DNA of 64,000 nucleotides from an uncultured Roseibium sp. (GCF_963669205.1 NZ_OY769915.1:5908501-5972500); one strand, 5' to 3'. Counted from the first letter of the stretch, positions 50,795 to 59,737 are shown. Translations and numbers: made by a program. Notes: generated from the letters alone by a model not told the origin.

Positions 50795-51462
50795 GCGGTT
50801 GGGTGATGGCCTTGTTCAGGCGCGATCTGCGTCTCTCGGTCCGCGTCGGCGGCAGCGCGCTCGTGGGTGTCCTGTTCTTTCTGGCCGTGGTCACCGTCAT
50901 TCCGTTCGGTGTCGGTCCGGATCTCAATCTTCTGGCCCGCATCGGTCCGGCCATCCTTTGGATCGGCGCTCTGCTGGCAACCCTTCTCGGGCTCGACCGG
51001 CTGTTCCAGGCAGACCGGGAGGACGGCACCCTCGACCTGATGATAATGTCCGGCCGCCCGCTTGAACTCGTCGTGCTGGTGAAATGCCTGGCCCACTGGA
51101 TCGCGACCGGGTTGCCGCTGGTCGTCGCGGCCCCGCTTCTCGGCGTGTTCCTGAACCTCGACCCGGTGTCGATGGGGGCTGTCACCCTGACGCTGCTCGT
51201 CGGAACACCCGCGCTCACCCTGATCGGCGCAATCGGCGCGTCACTGACCGTCTCGCTGCGCAAGGGCGGGCTGTTGCTTGCCGTTCTTGTCATCCCCATC
51301 GCGATCCCCGTTCTGATCTTCGGCGTCAGCGCGGCCGATGCCGCCATTCACGACCCGGTCCCGTTCCTGACGCCGTTCCTGATCCTGTGTGCGCTCACTC
51401 TGATCGCCGCGGTTGTCGGTCCCGTCGCTTCAGCCGCCGCCCTGCGTTTTTCTTCCGACTGA
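50791..51462 (+). CDS. ccmB: Haem exporter membrane protein CcmB
   Basis: A 223-residue permease subunit with six helices, including ALVGVLFFLAVVTVIPFGVG and IGPAILWIGALLATLLGLDRLFQADREDGTLDLMIMSGRPLELVVLVKCLAHW, the characteristic CcmB segment. It works with CcmA in the inner membrane. It overlaps ccmA by 4 bases and is separated from ccmC by 101 bases. Confidence 0.95.
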   Translation: MSGWVMALFRRDLRLSVRVGGSALVGVLFFLAVVTVIPFGVGPDLNLLARIGPAILWIGALLATLLGLDRLFQADREDGTLDLMIMSGRPLELVVLVKCLAHWIATGLPLVVAAPLLGVFLNLDPVSMGAVTLTLLVGTPALTLIGAIGASLTVSLRKGGLLLAVLVIPIAIPVLIFGVSAADAAIHDPVPFLTPFLILCALTLIAAVVGPVASAAALRFSSD

Positions 51463-51563
51463 GCGGCGAGACGCGAACATCGCTCATTCTTGATCGAACG
51501 CAATGCGGTCTGCGACATGGCAGTGCATTGAAGGAACCGGGAGAGTGCAGTAAGTAAGACACC

Positions 51564-52328
51564 ATGGCATTTTGGGATTATGCAAATCCGACGCGGTTCT
51601 TGAGGCTGGTTCAGGTCATTCTGCCCTGGCTTGTCGGCCTGTGCGTGATCACCTTCGCTGCCGGGCTCTATATGAGCTTCCAGGCACCCGAGGACTACCA
51701 GCAGGGTCAGACCATCCGGATCATGTACATCCATGTCCCGGCCGCCTGGCTGTGCATGATGTGCTACACGGTCATGTCGCTTTCCTCGATCGGAACGCTG
51801 GTCTGGAAACACCCGCTCGCGGATGTTTCTGCAAAAAGCGCTGCCCCGATCGGCGCCGCCTTCACCTTCATGGCCCTGCTGACCGGATCTTTGTGGGGCA
51901 AACCCATGTGGGGAACCTACTGGGTCTGGGATGCGCGCCTGACATCCGTCCTGGTACTGCTGATCATGTATCTGGGTCTCATGACCCTGTGGCGGACGAT
52001 GGACGACCCGATCAAGGCCGGCAAGGCCGCGGCCGTGCTGACGCTGGTCGGTGCGCTCAACCTGCCGATCATCAAGTTTTCGGTGGACTGGTGGAACACC
52101 CTTCATCAGCCTGCCAGCGTCATGCGCCTTGACGGGCCGACCATACACCCGGACCAGCTCTGGCCTCTCCTGATCATGGCGGTGGCCTTCACGCTGCTGT
52201 TCTTCGTGCTGCACCTGATGGCGATGCGCAACGAAATCCTGCGTCGCCGCGTTCGCGCGCTGCGCATGAGAGCGGCGAGCGTTTCACACCCTGGAACCGC
52301 TGCGGCGACAGCGCAGCCGGCGGAGTAA
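51564..52328 (+). CDS. ccmC: Haem-handling membrane protein CcmC
   Basis: A 254-residue six-helix protein that presents haem to CcmE. The tryptophan-rich WWD-like motif is WGKPMWGTYWVWDARLTSVL on the periplasmic side. Two axial His are expected: IMYIHVPAAW before it and SVDWWNTLHQPASVMR after it, and both are present. It lies 4 bases before ccmD. Length matches the family. Confidence 0.96.
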   Translation: MAFWDYANPTRFLRLVQVILPWLVGLCVITFAAGLYMSFQAPEDYQQGQTIRIMYIHVPAAWLCMMCYTVMSLSSIGTLVWKHPLADVSAKSAAPIGAAFTFMALLTGSLWGKPMWGTYWVWDARLTSVLVLLIMYLGLMTLWRTMDDPIKAGKAAAVLTLVGALNLPIIKFSVDWWNTLHQPASVMRLDGPTIHPDQLWPLLIMAVAFTLLFFVLHLMAMRNEILRRRVRALRMRAASVSHPGTAAATAQPAE

Positions 52329-52332
52329 GCCA

Positions 52333-52506
52333 ATGGATCTCGGACCGCATTCCGGTTTCATCATCGCGTCCTACGCGCTTTGCTTTCTGACGGTCGTGGC
52401 CCTTGTTGCCTGGGTCAGGATCGACAAGGTCGTCCAGGACCGTGCGCTGAAGCAGCTCGCCGAACAGGGAATTTCACGCAACCGACCGGACACCAGCAAA
52501 CAATGA
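52333..52506 (+). CDS. ccmD: CcmD, small subunit of the haem exporter
   Basis: A 57-residue protein between ccmC and ccmG. It has a single helix (FIIASYALCFLTVVALVAWVRI) after MDLGPHSG, then a basic and polar tail (KVVQDRALKQLAEQGISRNRP). This is the standard CcmD plan; CcmD keeps the CcmC-haem-CcmE complex dissociable. It begins 4 bases after the ccmC stop and overlaps ccmG by 4 bases (ATGA). Identified by position, topology and length. Confidence 0.92.
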   Translation: MDLGPHSGFIIASYALCFLTVVALVAWVRIDKVVQDRALKQLAEQGISRNRPDTSKQ

Positions 52507-53138
52507 CCGAAATGGAAGCACCGGAAACCGGGCTCGATCCGGACAAGACCTCCGAAGGCACAGCCGGGAAACGCGGCTTCCCGGTTCTGGTCCTGCTGCC
52601 TCTCGTCGTGTTCATGGCGCTGGCCGGATTGTTCATGTTCCAGCTTCTGATGGGCAACGATCCCCAGAAGATTCCGTCCGCGCTGATCGACAAACCCGCC
52701 CCCGAATTTTCCCTGGCCGCCGTGGAAGGCATCTCGAGCGACGGCGCTCCGGTTCTGGGATTTTCCCGCGACGACCTGCTCGGCAAGGTATCTGTCGTCA
52801 ACGTTTTTGCGTCCTGGTGCGTCCCCTGCCGCCAGGAACATCCGCTCCTGGAAGATCTGGCGAAGGTCGACGGCATTCAGTTGCTCGGCATCAACTACAA
52901 GGACAAGCCGGAAAATGCCCGGCGTTTCCTCGGAAGTCTCGGCAATCCCTACAGCCGCATCGGCGCGGATCCGGCCGGAAGGACCGCTATCGAATGGGGC
53001 GTCTACGGAGTGCCGGAAACCTTCGTCATCGATAGGCAAGGCACGATCCGGTACAAGTTCATCGGACCGCTGAGCCCCGCGTCCTACCAGGAAGTCTTCC
53101 TGCCGGAACTCAGTAAGATCATGGCCGAGAACCGGTAA
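52503..53138 (+). CDS. ccmG: Thiol:disulfide interchange protein CcmG/DsbE
   Basis: A 211-residue membrane-anchored periplasmic thioredoxin that reduces apocytochrome c cysteines. The anchor is FPVLVLLPLVVFMALAGLFMFQLLM, preceded by a cytoplasmic acidic tail. The active site is Cys106-x2-Cys109 in FASWCVPCRQEHP, and GVYGVPETFVIDRQGTIRYKFIGPL contains the cis-Pro loop. Last gene of the ccm operon here; ccmE, F and H are not in the window. Confidence 0.95.
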   Translation: MTEMEAPETGLDPDKTSEGTAGKRGFPVLVLLPLVVFMALAGLFMFQLLMGNDPQKIPSALIDKPAPEFSLAAVEGISSDGAPVLGFSRDDLLGKVSVVNVFASWCVPCRQEHPLLEDLAKVDGIQLLGINYKDKPENARRFLGSLGNPYSRIGADPAGRTAIEWGVYGVPETFVIDRQGTIRYKFIGPLSPASYQEVFLPELSKIMAENR

Positions 53139-53265
53139 CGGCCAGTTCGGCCGATTTCACATTTCTGCGAATTTCCCCCGATCTCTCCGATGTCACCGGC
53201 TCGTGACTCGCGATTGAAAGCCAAGTTGCATATTTTACCAGCAACCGAAAAAGGAAACGAGCCAA

Positions 53266-54038
53266 ATGGTGGGTCTTGAATTTCGGAAAGCGCAACGGGC
53301 TTTCCGGTCGTGTGCTGTTGTTCTGGCGGGAATAACCGGACTGGTCTTGTCGATTGACGTCGCCGACGCCCAGCCGAAAAAGGTGGTGGAACTGTTCACG
53401 AGCCAGGGCTGCTCGTCGTGTCCGCCGGCGGACAAGCTGGCCGAACGCCTGGTTGAGGAAGACAACGATGTCCTGACTGTTCTGATGCCGGTCGACTACT
53501 GGGACTATCTCGGGTGGAAGGACACCCTTGCCAGCCCGGTCCACTCCCAGCGGCAGCGCGCCTACGCCACGCGGCGCGGAGACCGGTCGGTCTATACCCG
53601 CAGATGGTCATCAACGGCGAGGAACATGTTGTCGGCAGCCGCGAACGCGACGTACGGGCGGCCCTGGACCGCGCCGACCCGTTCACCGCGCAGGTAGATC
53701 TGACAATATCCGACATGGTCGTTCAGGCCGATCTGGACGGGCAACTGCCTGCCGGCGCCAAGATGGCAACGGTCTATTTCCTCAGGATCGAGGACGAGGC
53801 GACGATCGATATCGGCCGGGGCGAGAATGCCGGCAGGAAGATCCGCTATGTGAACATCGTGCGCAACCTCCAGCCAATCGGCGTCTGGGAAGGCGGTGCG
53901 GAAACGTTCCGCATGCCGAAATCCAAACTGATGCTGAAAGGCGATGCGCGCTGTGCGATCATCGTGCAGATCGAGGACCGCGACGGACCGGGCAAGATCA
54001 TCGGTGCCGCGGTCATGAACCTGCGCGACGGAGCCTGA
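53266..54038 (+). pseudogene. DUF1223 family secreted protein, frameshifted
   Basis: The signal peptide (AFRSCAVVLAGITGLVLSIDVADA) and thioredoxin-like start KVVELFTSQGCSSCPPADKLAERL read from 53266. At the CCC run 53597-53599 the frame must shift by one base, and the rest (MVINGEEHVVGSRERDVRAALDRA ... IIVQIEDRDGPGKIIGAAVMNL) continues in another frame to 54038. Restoring one C gives YTPQMVINGEEHVVGS, the normal DUF1223 sequence. It may be a real mutation or a sequencing error. Neighbouring ccmG suggests an oxidative-folding theme. Confidence 0.85.
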
Positions 54039-54168
54039 GGCACCGTCCGCCCCGTCTCGTCCGGACACCCGGTCCGGAAAGTACAGGATTAACGCGGCGA
54101 ATATCTTGTTTCCTGCGTAAAAGCTGCTACCCCTTTGCCGCGACGCGGCTCACGCAACGGGGAAGTGC

Positions 54169-55062
54169 ATGGATCAGGCTTTGAGGCTTCGGGTTGCTTT
54201 TGCGAGCATATTCGTCGGCATCCTCGTTCTGGCCCTCAAGATCGGCGCCTATCTTCTGACCGGGTCGGTCGCTCTTTATTCCGACGCGCTCGAGACGTCG
54301 GTCAATATCGTCTCCTCCATCGCCGCACTCGCGGCCGTGTGGCTGGCCTCCAAGCCCGCGGACAAGAACCATCCCTACGGTCACGACAAGGCGGAGTATT
54401 TTGCTGCCGTCCTCGTCGGCGTGATGATCGTGCTGGCCGCGATTTCGATATTCCGGGCCGCCTGGATCGGTTTCACCGCCGGTGATCATCCGAACTATTC
54501 GCCGCTCGGGATCGGAATGAACATGGCATCGGCAATCATCAACGCCGCCTGGGCCCGGTTTCTGATGAGCTTCGGCAGAAAATCAAGCTCGCCCGCACTC
54601 ATCGCGGATGGCAAGCACCTGATGACCGACGTCGTGACCTCCGTCGGCGTGCTTCTGGGCGTTGGCCTGGTGCTGCTGACCGGCTGGCAATTGCTCGACC
54701 CTGCCCTGGCGGTCATCGTCGGCATTCTGGTCCTGTGGTCCGGCTGGGAACTCGTCAAGGAATCGGTTGGTGGTCTGATGGATGAGGCTGCGTCCGCCGA
54801 GGTTCTCGGCACGATCCGCGAACAGATTTCCCTGCATGGAGAGGGAGCCCTGGAAGCCCATGACCTGCGCACGCGCATTGCCGGCCGGTCCACCTTCATC
54901 GACTTCCATCTCGTTGTCCCCGGTGACATGTCGGTCGACACGGCCCATGAGATCTGCGACCGGATCGAAGCCGCGATCAAGGAAGGCGTTTCAGGAGCAC
55001 GCATCACCATTCATGTCGAGCCGGAACACAAGGCCAAGCATTCGGGTATCGTGGTCGTATGA
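54169..55062 (+). CDS. Cation diffusion facilitator (CDF) transporter
   Basis: A 297-residue divalent-metal/H+ antiporter. Six helices: LRVAFASIFVGILVLALKIGAYLL, SVALYSDALETSVNIVSSIAALAAVWLA (metal-binding Asp of helix II), HDKAEYFAAVLVGVMIVLAAISIF, then DGKHLMTDVVTSVGVLLGVGLVLL (helix V H-x3-D). The cytoplasmic C-terminal domain (VLGTIREQISLHGEGALEAHDLRTRIAGRSTFIDFHLVVPGDMSVDTAHEICDRIEAAI) is the usual dimerising ferredoxin-like fold. Zn, Fe or Mn is likely; the specific metal is not readable. Confidence 0.93.
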   Translation: MDQALRLRVAFASIFVGILVLALKIGAYLLTGSVALYSDALETSVNIVSSIAALAAVWLASKPADKNHPYGHDKAEYFAAVLVGVMIVLAAISIFRAAWIGFTAGDHPNYSPLGIGMNMASAIINAAWARFLMSFGRKSSSPALIADGKHLMTDVVTSVGVLLGVGLVLLTGWQLLDPALAVIVGILVLWSGWELVKESVGGLMDEAASAEVLGTIREQISLHGEGALEAHDLRTRIAGRSTFIDFHLVVPGDMSVDTAHEICDRIEAAIKEGVSGARITIHVEPEHKAKHSGIVVV

Positions 55063-55096
55063 CCAGATGCAGGGAAGCCGCTCAGGCGGAACGAAG

Positions 55097-55939
55097 TTGG
55101 AAACACCTTTGACACATGCATTAAGGCGCAGAGCCCGGACCATCGCGGATCACACGATCCTGATTTCAGGATCCGTGCTCATGTGTTTGCCGGTCTATAT
55201 GCTCTTCGCCGCAACCACCCATGGTCCGGGCAGCCCGATGCTGCCGCGCCTCGATCCCGGTGGAGCCCTTATTGCCAACTACGGCGCCTTCCTGACATCG
55301 AGCGCTGGGTTCTCCGGAGATATCACCGTCGCCGGCATGCTCTGGAATTCGTTCGTACTGGGCGCCGGGTTTGCGTCGCTCAAGGTGGCCGTGTCCCTTC
55401 TTGCGGCCTATACGCTGGTCTATTTCAGGGTAAAGGGCGCAAGCGCCATCTTTGCCGTCCTGCTTCTGACCTTGATGCTGCCACTCGAATCCCGGTTCTT
55501 GCCCACCTATGACGTCGTCGCGCAACTGGGACTGGTGAACACGGAGTCCGGACTCATCTTCCCTCTTGTCGCCTCCGGGCTCGGAACCCTGTTTTTTCGC
55601 CAGTTCCTTCTGACCGTCCCCGACGTGCTGCTGGAATCGGCACGGCTGGACGGGGCCGGAAGCTGGAAATTCTTCAAGGACATCCTGATGCCGCTTTCGG
55701 CACCGACGGCTGCGGCACTCTTTCTTGTTTTGTTCGTGAACGGCTGGAACCAGTATCTTTGGCCGGTCATGGTGACCTCGGAGGAAGCCACCTACACGCT
55801 CGTGCGGGGCATGCAGTTTTTCGGCCGCGCCAGCCTCCCCGGCCTGATGCTGGCCGTGCTTGCGATCCTGCCTCCGTGCCTTCTTGTCATTCTGTTTCAA
55901 CGACAAGTCGTTAAGGGACTGTTCGACGGGTCACACTAA
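55097..55939 (+). CDS. Carbohydrate ABC transporter permease (UgpE-like)
   Basis: A 280-residue six-helix MalG/UgpE-type permease. The EAA loop that contacts the ATPase is LLESARLDGAGSWKFFKDILMPLSAP. NGWNQYLWPVMVTSEEATYTLVRGMQFF closely follows the UgpE pattern for glycerol-3-phosphate transport. The start is uncertain: TTG at 55097 has AGGCGGA upstream; an ATG at 55067 has no ribosome site. No partner permease, binding protein or ATPase is adjacent, so it is an orphan unless partners lie elsewhere. Confidence 0.85.
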   Translation: METPLTHALRRRARTIADHTILISGSVLMCLPVYMLFAATTHGPGSPMLPRLDPGGALIANYGAFLTSSAGFSGDITVAGMLWNSFVLGAGFASLKVAVSLLAAYTLVYFRVKGASAIFAVLLLTLMLPLESRFLPTYDVVAQLGLVNTESGLIFPLVASGLGTLFFRQFLLTVPDVLLESARLDGAGSWKFFKDILMPLSAPTAAALFLVLFVNGWNQYLWPVMVTSEEATYTLVRGMQFFGRASLPGLMLAVLAILPPCLLVILFQRQVVKGLFDGSH

Positions 55940-55968
55940 GCCCAATGTCAGAAAGGGACGATACGCGC

Positions 55969-56652
55969 ATGGCATTTGAAGCAATCCTGTTTGATTGCGA
56001 CGGCGTTCTGGTCGATTCGGAACTGATCTACGTTGCTGTGGAACGGGAACACCTTGCCCGGATCGGCCTGCACTACGACCTGGACGAGTACATGGACCGG
56101 TTTCAGGGTCTGGGGGGCACGGATTTCTGGGCGACCCTGGACCGGGACCACCGGGCACTCGGTAAGGGACCGCTACCGGAAAACTTCAGTGCCGACCTCG
56201 ACGCGGCCACCATGGAACGCATCAATCGCGAACTGTTGGAAATTGCCGGCATCAAGCAGCTTCTCCAAAACCATGGCGGATTGCGGGCAGTTGCCTCGTC
56301 CTCGCGCATGGCGAGGCTGGTCCACAAGCTGCGGCACACGGGCCTTTATGCGTTTTTCGAACCCCACATCTATTCCGGCGAGCAGGTCCCGAACGGCAAG
56401 CCCGCTCCGGACCTGTTCCTGTTCGCCGCACAAAAACTCGGAGCCGATCCGCAATCCTGCCTGGTCATCGAAGACAGTGCCAACGGCGTTAAGGCCGGCC
56501 TTGCCGCCGGAATGACCGTCTGGGGGTTCGTCGGCGGCGCGCACAGTCACGAAGGCCATGTGGACCAGTTGCTTCAGGCCGGTGCGCACAGGATCGTCGA
56601 CAGCCACGATGACCTGGCCGGGCTTCTGCGCTCCGGCAGCACCCTTGCATGA
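55969..56652 (+). CDS. HAD-superfamily hydrolase (beta-phosphoglucomutase-like)
   Basis: A 227-residue phosphatase. Motif I FDCDGVLVDSELIY (catalytic Asp pair), motif II VASSSRMARL, motif III NGKPAPDLFLFAAQKLG, motif IV VIEDSANGVKAGLAAGM. An all-helical cap sits between I and II (DLDEYMDRFQGLGGTDFWATLDRD). Likely substrates are small sugar or glycerol phosphates. It lies 29 bases downstream of the UgpE-like gene, so a role with phosphorylated glycerol or sugar is plausible (inference). The start at 55969 follows AAGGGA; ATG at 55945 is an alternative. Confidence 0.9.
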   Translation: MAFEAILFDCDGVLVDSELIYVAVEREHLARIGLHYDLDEYMDRFQGLGGTDFWATLDRDHRALGKGPLPENFSADLDAATMERINRELLEIAGIKQLLQNHGGLRAVASSSRMARLVHKLRHTGLYAFFEPHIYSGEQVPNGKPAPDLFLFAAQKLGADPQSCLVIEDSANGVKAGLAAGMTVWGFVGGAHSHEGHVDQLLQAGAHRIVDSHDDLAGLLRSGSTLA

Positions 56653-56763
56653 CATCGGCTGCTCCATTCAACATGTTCAGGGTATCGGAAGGCCGACGCG
56701 CCAGGCTGCGATACTGACCGCGGGCGTCCATGTTTCGGATCCCGTAACTCAAGGGGACACTCC

Positions 56764-57894
56764 ATGCTCAAGCGTGCCGTGATCACGGCTCTGATCGTCG
56801 GATCGATCCTGACCGTCATCAATCAGGTCGACGCCGTTTTCGGGCCTGCCGAACTCATTATCTGGCAGGCCCTCCTGTCGACGGCCGTTCCCTTCATTGT
56901 CTCGCTCGTCAGCGCCTATCTCACCCTGAAGAACAAGGAGACGGGAAACGCGCAAAATCCGGCGGCCGAGCACATCGGAGCCGGACCCATGGGGGCCGGG
57001 CTCGCCGGTCCGGGTGATCCGGACCGGACAACCGGCAGCGCCATCTCACCGGTCCCCGTCGAAGAGGAGATTCGACAGCTGAAAGACGCCTGGTCCGTCG
57101 TTTCCGAAATCGGCCAGAATGCAAGGGCGGTGAACATTGCCAGCAAGGAACGTGCGGATTTTCTCGCGGACCTCATTTCGACGTCCGAGCATATCCAGAA
57201 GGATCTCCACTCGGTGGGCCTGCAAGCGCAGGGCTGTACGCAGGATCTTGCCGACGCCGGAGGCAAGATCACGCAGGCGCGCGAGGGCATAACCGCAATT
57301 TCGCAAACCTGCCTTGGTGCCGCTGAACTGATCGGGCATCTGGGTGCTGCGACCTCGGATCTCACCGGCAAGTTCAACGATATCGAAAATCTGGCGCAGG
57401 AGATTTCGTCGATCTCGTCTCAGACCAACCTGCTGGCGCTCAATGCCACCATCGAATCGGCGCGGGCGGGTGACGCCGGCAAGGGCTTTTCGGTCGTCGC
57501 AGGCGAGGTGAAAGCTCTGGCGGGATCGACGGAGAAAGCTGTAGAATCCATTGCAACGATCCTTTCGGAAATGACGCGGTCACTTGCCGAAACACGTCAG
57601 CTGGTCGAAACCGCAAAGGAGAAGCTGCGGCTCTCCGACACGCAAAGCGCCGACAGCCTGGAGCAGATTTCCTCCGTGGAAACCTATCTGGCCGACCTGA
57701 CCAGCCGCAACGAGGCAACTTCCCGCCAGATGACCGACCGGACAGCCGCGCTCGACAAGGTGTCGACCAATCTTCATCTGATCCGCAAGGACACGGAAAA
57801 CGCCATCAAGGGATCCGCCCGGAACATTGAACTCGCCAGACGTGCCTCGGAAACGGTTCAGGAAGTGGCCGACCGCCTGACGCACTCCTCGTGA
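56764..57894 (+). CDS. NrtS-like membrane hairpin fused to a methyl-accepting chemotaxis signalling domain
   Basis: A 376-residue protein. Residues 1-58 (MLKRAVITALIVGSILTVINQVDAVFGP ... LLSTAVPFIVSLVSAYLTLK) match the two-helix NrtS family of nitrate/nitrite transport proteins. A Gly/Pro linker follows, then a coiled-coil MCP signalling domain with the highly conserved hairpin tip EISSISSQTNLLALNATIESARAGDAGKGFSVVAGEVKALAGSTEKA. No periplasmic sensor domain or HAMP is present. It would signal to CheA/CheW. It precedes amtB (convergent), so nitrogen-related tactic signalling is the natural hypothesis. Confidence 0.85.
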   Translation: MLKRAVITALIVGSILTVINQVDAVFGPAELIIWQALLSTAVPFIVSLVSAYLTLKNKETGNAQNPAAEHIGAGPMGAGLAGPGDPDRTTGSAISPVPVEEEIRQLKDAWSVVSEIGQNARAVNIASKERADFLADLISTSEHIQKDLHSVGLQAQGCTQDLADAGGKITQAREGITAISQTCLGAAELIGHLGAATSDLTGKFNDIENLAQEISSISSQTNLLALNATIESARAGDAGKGFSVVAGEVKALAGSTEKAVESIATILSEMTRSLAETRQLVETAKEKLRLSDTQSADSLEQISSVETYLADLTSRNEATSRQMTDRTAALDKVSTNLHLIRKDTENAIKGSARNIELARRASETVQEVADRLTHSS

Positions 57895-57916
57895 AGGACA
57901 ACACGGTTCCGAAGGC

Positions 57917-57945
57917 AAAAAAAACCCGGGGTTGCCCCCGGGTTT
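57917..57945 (-). terminator. Intrinsic terminator after amtB
   Basis: Read leftward, ACCCGGGGG-caa-CCCCGGGT runs into a T8 tract (57917-57924). It also lies just past the chemoreceptor gene on the other strand and may stop both. Confidence 0.92.
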
Positions 57946-58004
57946 CCAGTTTGCGGTCCGAGCCATTAGACCGCCTGGGAGATTTCTTTCTTCGCCTCTG
58001 AACC

Positions 58005-59333
58005 TCAGAGACGCTGAGAACCGGTTCCGAATTCCGGATAGGCTTCCACGCCGATTTCGACCTTGTCGAGACCAAGAGCCTCTTCTTCGTCGGAGACGCG
58101 GATACCCATGGTGCTCTTCAGGATGAACCAGACGATGCCGCTGGCAACGAAAGCGAACACGCCGTAGGACACGATGCCGATGATCTGCGTGCCATAGGAG
58201 GCATCGCCGTTCGACAGCGGAACGATGAGCGTGCCCCAGATGCCTGCAAGCAGGTGAACCGGGATGGCGCCGACAACGTCGTCGATTTTCAGCTTGTCGA
58301 GCAGCGGAACGGCGAAGACAACGATCGCACCACCGACACCACCGATGAACAGCGTTGCCCACATGTTCGGTGCAAGCGGTTCAGCCGTGATGGAGACGAG
58401 ACCGGCAAGCGCACCGTTCAGCGCCATTGTCACGTCGACCTTCTTGTAGAGAACCTGCGTCAGGATCACCGCGACGATCACGCCTGAGGCAGCAGCCATG
58501 TTGGTGTTGGCGAAGATGCGCGAGATGTCCGTTACATCGCCGATGGAACCCATTGCGAGCTGCGATGCGCCGTTGAAGCCGAACCAGCCGAGCCACAGGA
58601 TGAACGTGCCGAGCGTTGCAAGCGGCATGGACGATCCGGGAAGCGGATGCACGGTCCCGTCGGCGCCATACTTGCCTTTACGGGCGCCAAGGATGATGGC
58701 ACCGGCAAGAGCAGCCCAGCCGCCCACGGAGTGAACGATCGTGGAACCGGCGAAGTCGGAGAAGCCCATTTCGGAGAGCCAGCCGGCGCCCCACTGCCAG
58801 GAACCGGAAATCGGGTAGATGATGCCGGTGAGGACAGCCGTGAAGATCAGGAACGGCCAGAGCTTAACGCGCTCAGCCACGGTACCGGAAACAATCGACG
58901 CCGTTGCGGCCACGAAGACCATCTGGAAGAACCAGTCGGATGCCGTCGAATAACCGGTGTCGAGGGCGTCGCCGCCAACCGGATCGAAGGAATACGGACC
59001 GAAGGAACCGATGAAACCGCCATCAACGCCGGTGTACATCAGGTTATAGCCGGTGATCCAGAACATCACGCCCGCGATCGAGTAGAGCGAAATGTTCTTC
59101 AGGCACTGCATCGACACGTTTTTCGAACGCACGAGGCCGGCTTCCAGCATTGCGAAGCCGGCAGCCATCCACATGACGAGGAACCCGCCGATGAGGAACA
59201 GGAGTGTGTTGAAGATATAAGCAACTTCCGGAGACACGGCCGGAGTTTCAGCTGCATCCTGAGCGAACACCGGCAGAGCCGAAAGGCTCAACACGGCAAG
59301 CGCCGCCGCACTCTTTGCGACAAGTTTTTTCAT
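58005..59333 (-). CDS. amtB: Ammonium transporter AmtB
   Basis: A 442-residue channel for NH3/NH4+ uptake. It has a cleavable signal peptide (AKSAAALAVLSLSALPVFAQ) then 11 helices. Motifs: DWFFQMVFVAATASIVSGTVAERVKLWPFLIF with the Amt signature, DFAGSTIVHSVGGWAALAGAIILGARKGKYG (first pore His), and IPVHLLAGIWGTLIVPLSNGDASYG (second His). It is the second gene of glnK-amtB, 20 bases after glnK. GlnK would block it at high nitrogen. A sigma-54 promoter lies upstream of glnK. Confidence 0.97.
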   Translation of the reverse strand: MKKLVAKSAAALAVLSLSALPVFAQDAAETPAVSPEVAYIFNTLLFLIGGFLVMWMAAGFAMLEAGLVRSKNVSMQCLKNISLYSIAGVMFWITGYNLMYTGVDGGFIGSFGPYSFDPVGGDALDTGYSTASDWFFQMVFVAATASIVSGTVAERVKLWPFLIFTAVLTGIIYPISGSWQWGAGWLSEMGFSDFAGSTIVHSVGGWAALAGAIILGARKGKYGADGTVHPLPGSSMPLATLGTFILWLGWFGFNGASQLAMGSIGDVTDISRIFANTNMAAASGVIVAVILTQVLYKKVDVTMALNGALAGLVSITAEPLAPNMWATLFIGGVGGAIVVFAVPLLDKLKIDDVVGAIPVHLLAGIWGTLIVPLSNGDASYGTQIIGIVSYGVFAFVASGIVWFILKSTMGIRVSDEEEALGLDKVEIGVEAYPEFGTGSQRL

Positions 59334-59353
59334 GATACGTTTCCTTACCTAAA

Positions 59354-59692
59354 TCACAGAGCTTCGGCGTCTGTTTCGCCAGTGCGGATGCGCACAGCCT
59401 GATCGATCGAGTGAACGAATATTTTTCCGTCTCCGATCTGACCGGTCTTGGCGGCCCCGGAGATCACGTCGATTACCTTCTCGACATCAGCGGTATCGAC
59501 GGCGACTTCGATTTTCAGCTTCGGCAGGAAGCTCACCGCGTACTCTGTTCCGCGGTAGATTTCGGTATGCCCCTTTTGGCGGCCATAGCCTTTCACTTCG
59601 GTCACCGTCAGTCCCTGTATGCCGATGCCCGTCAGGGCATCACGCACTTCGTCGAGCTTGAACGGCTTAATGATGGCCATCACTATTTTCAT
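59354..59692 (-). CDS. glnK: Nitrogen regulatory protein PII (GlnK)
   Basis: A 112-residue trimeric signal protein. The T-loop GYGRQKGHTEIYRGTEY carries the uridylylation site Tyr51, and the PII signatures KIEVAVDTADVEKVIDVISGAAKTGQIGDGKIFV and HSIDQAVRIRTGETDAEAL are complete. Start 59692 has AGGGGAA about 9 bases upstream. Its leader of about 140 bases contains a hairpin at 59717-59737. It is transcribed leftward from a -24/-12 promoter at 59844-59859, so it is under NtrC/RpoN control. Confidence 0.97.
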   Translation of the reverse strand: MKIVMAIIKPFKLDEVRDALTGIGIQGLTVTEVKGYGRQKGHTEIYRGTEYAVSFLPKLKIEVAVDTADVEKVIDVISGAAKTGQIGDGKIFVHSIDQAVRIRTGETDAEAL

Positions 59693-59716
59693 TGCTCGTA
59701 CCATTCCCCTTTTTTT

Positions 59717-59737
59717 GCCCCTTCCCGTCGAAGGGGC
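59717..59737 (-). promoter_or_regulatory. Hairpin in the glnK leader
   Basis: GCCCCTTC-N5-GAAGGGGC is a perfect 8-base stem. On the glnK strand it is followed by A7 and then the AGGGGAA ribosome site, which could pair with part of the stem. It may influence translation. Confidence 0.45.

Noticed and set aside
53139..53265. Intrinsic terminator after ccmG
   Set aside because: A short CGGCC-type inverted repeat is present but has neither a long stem nor a T-run.
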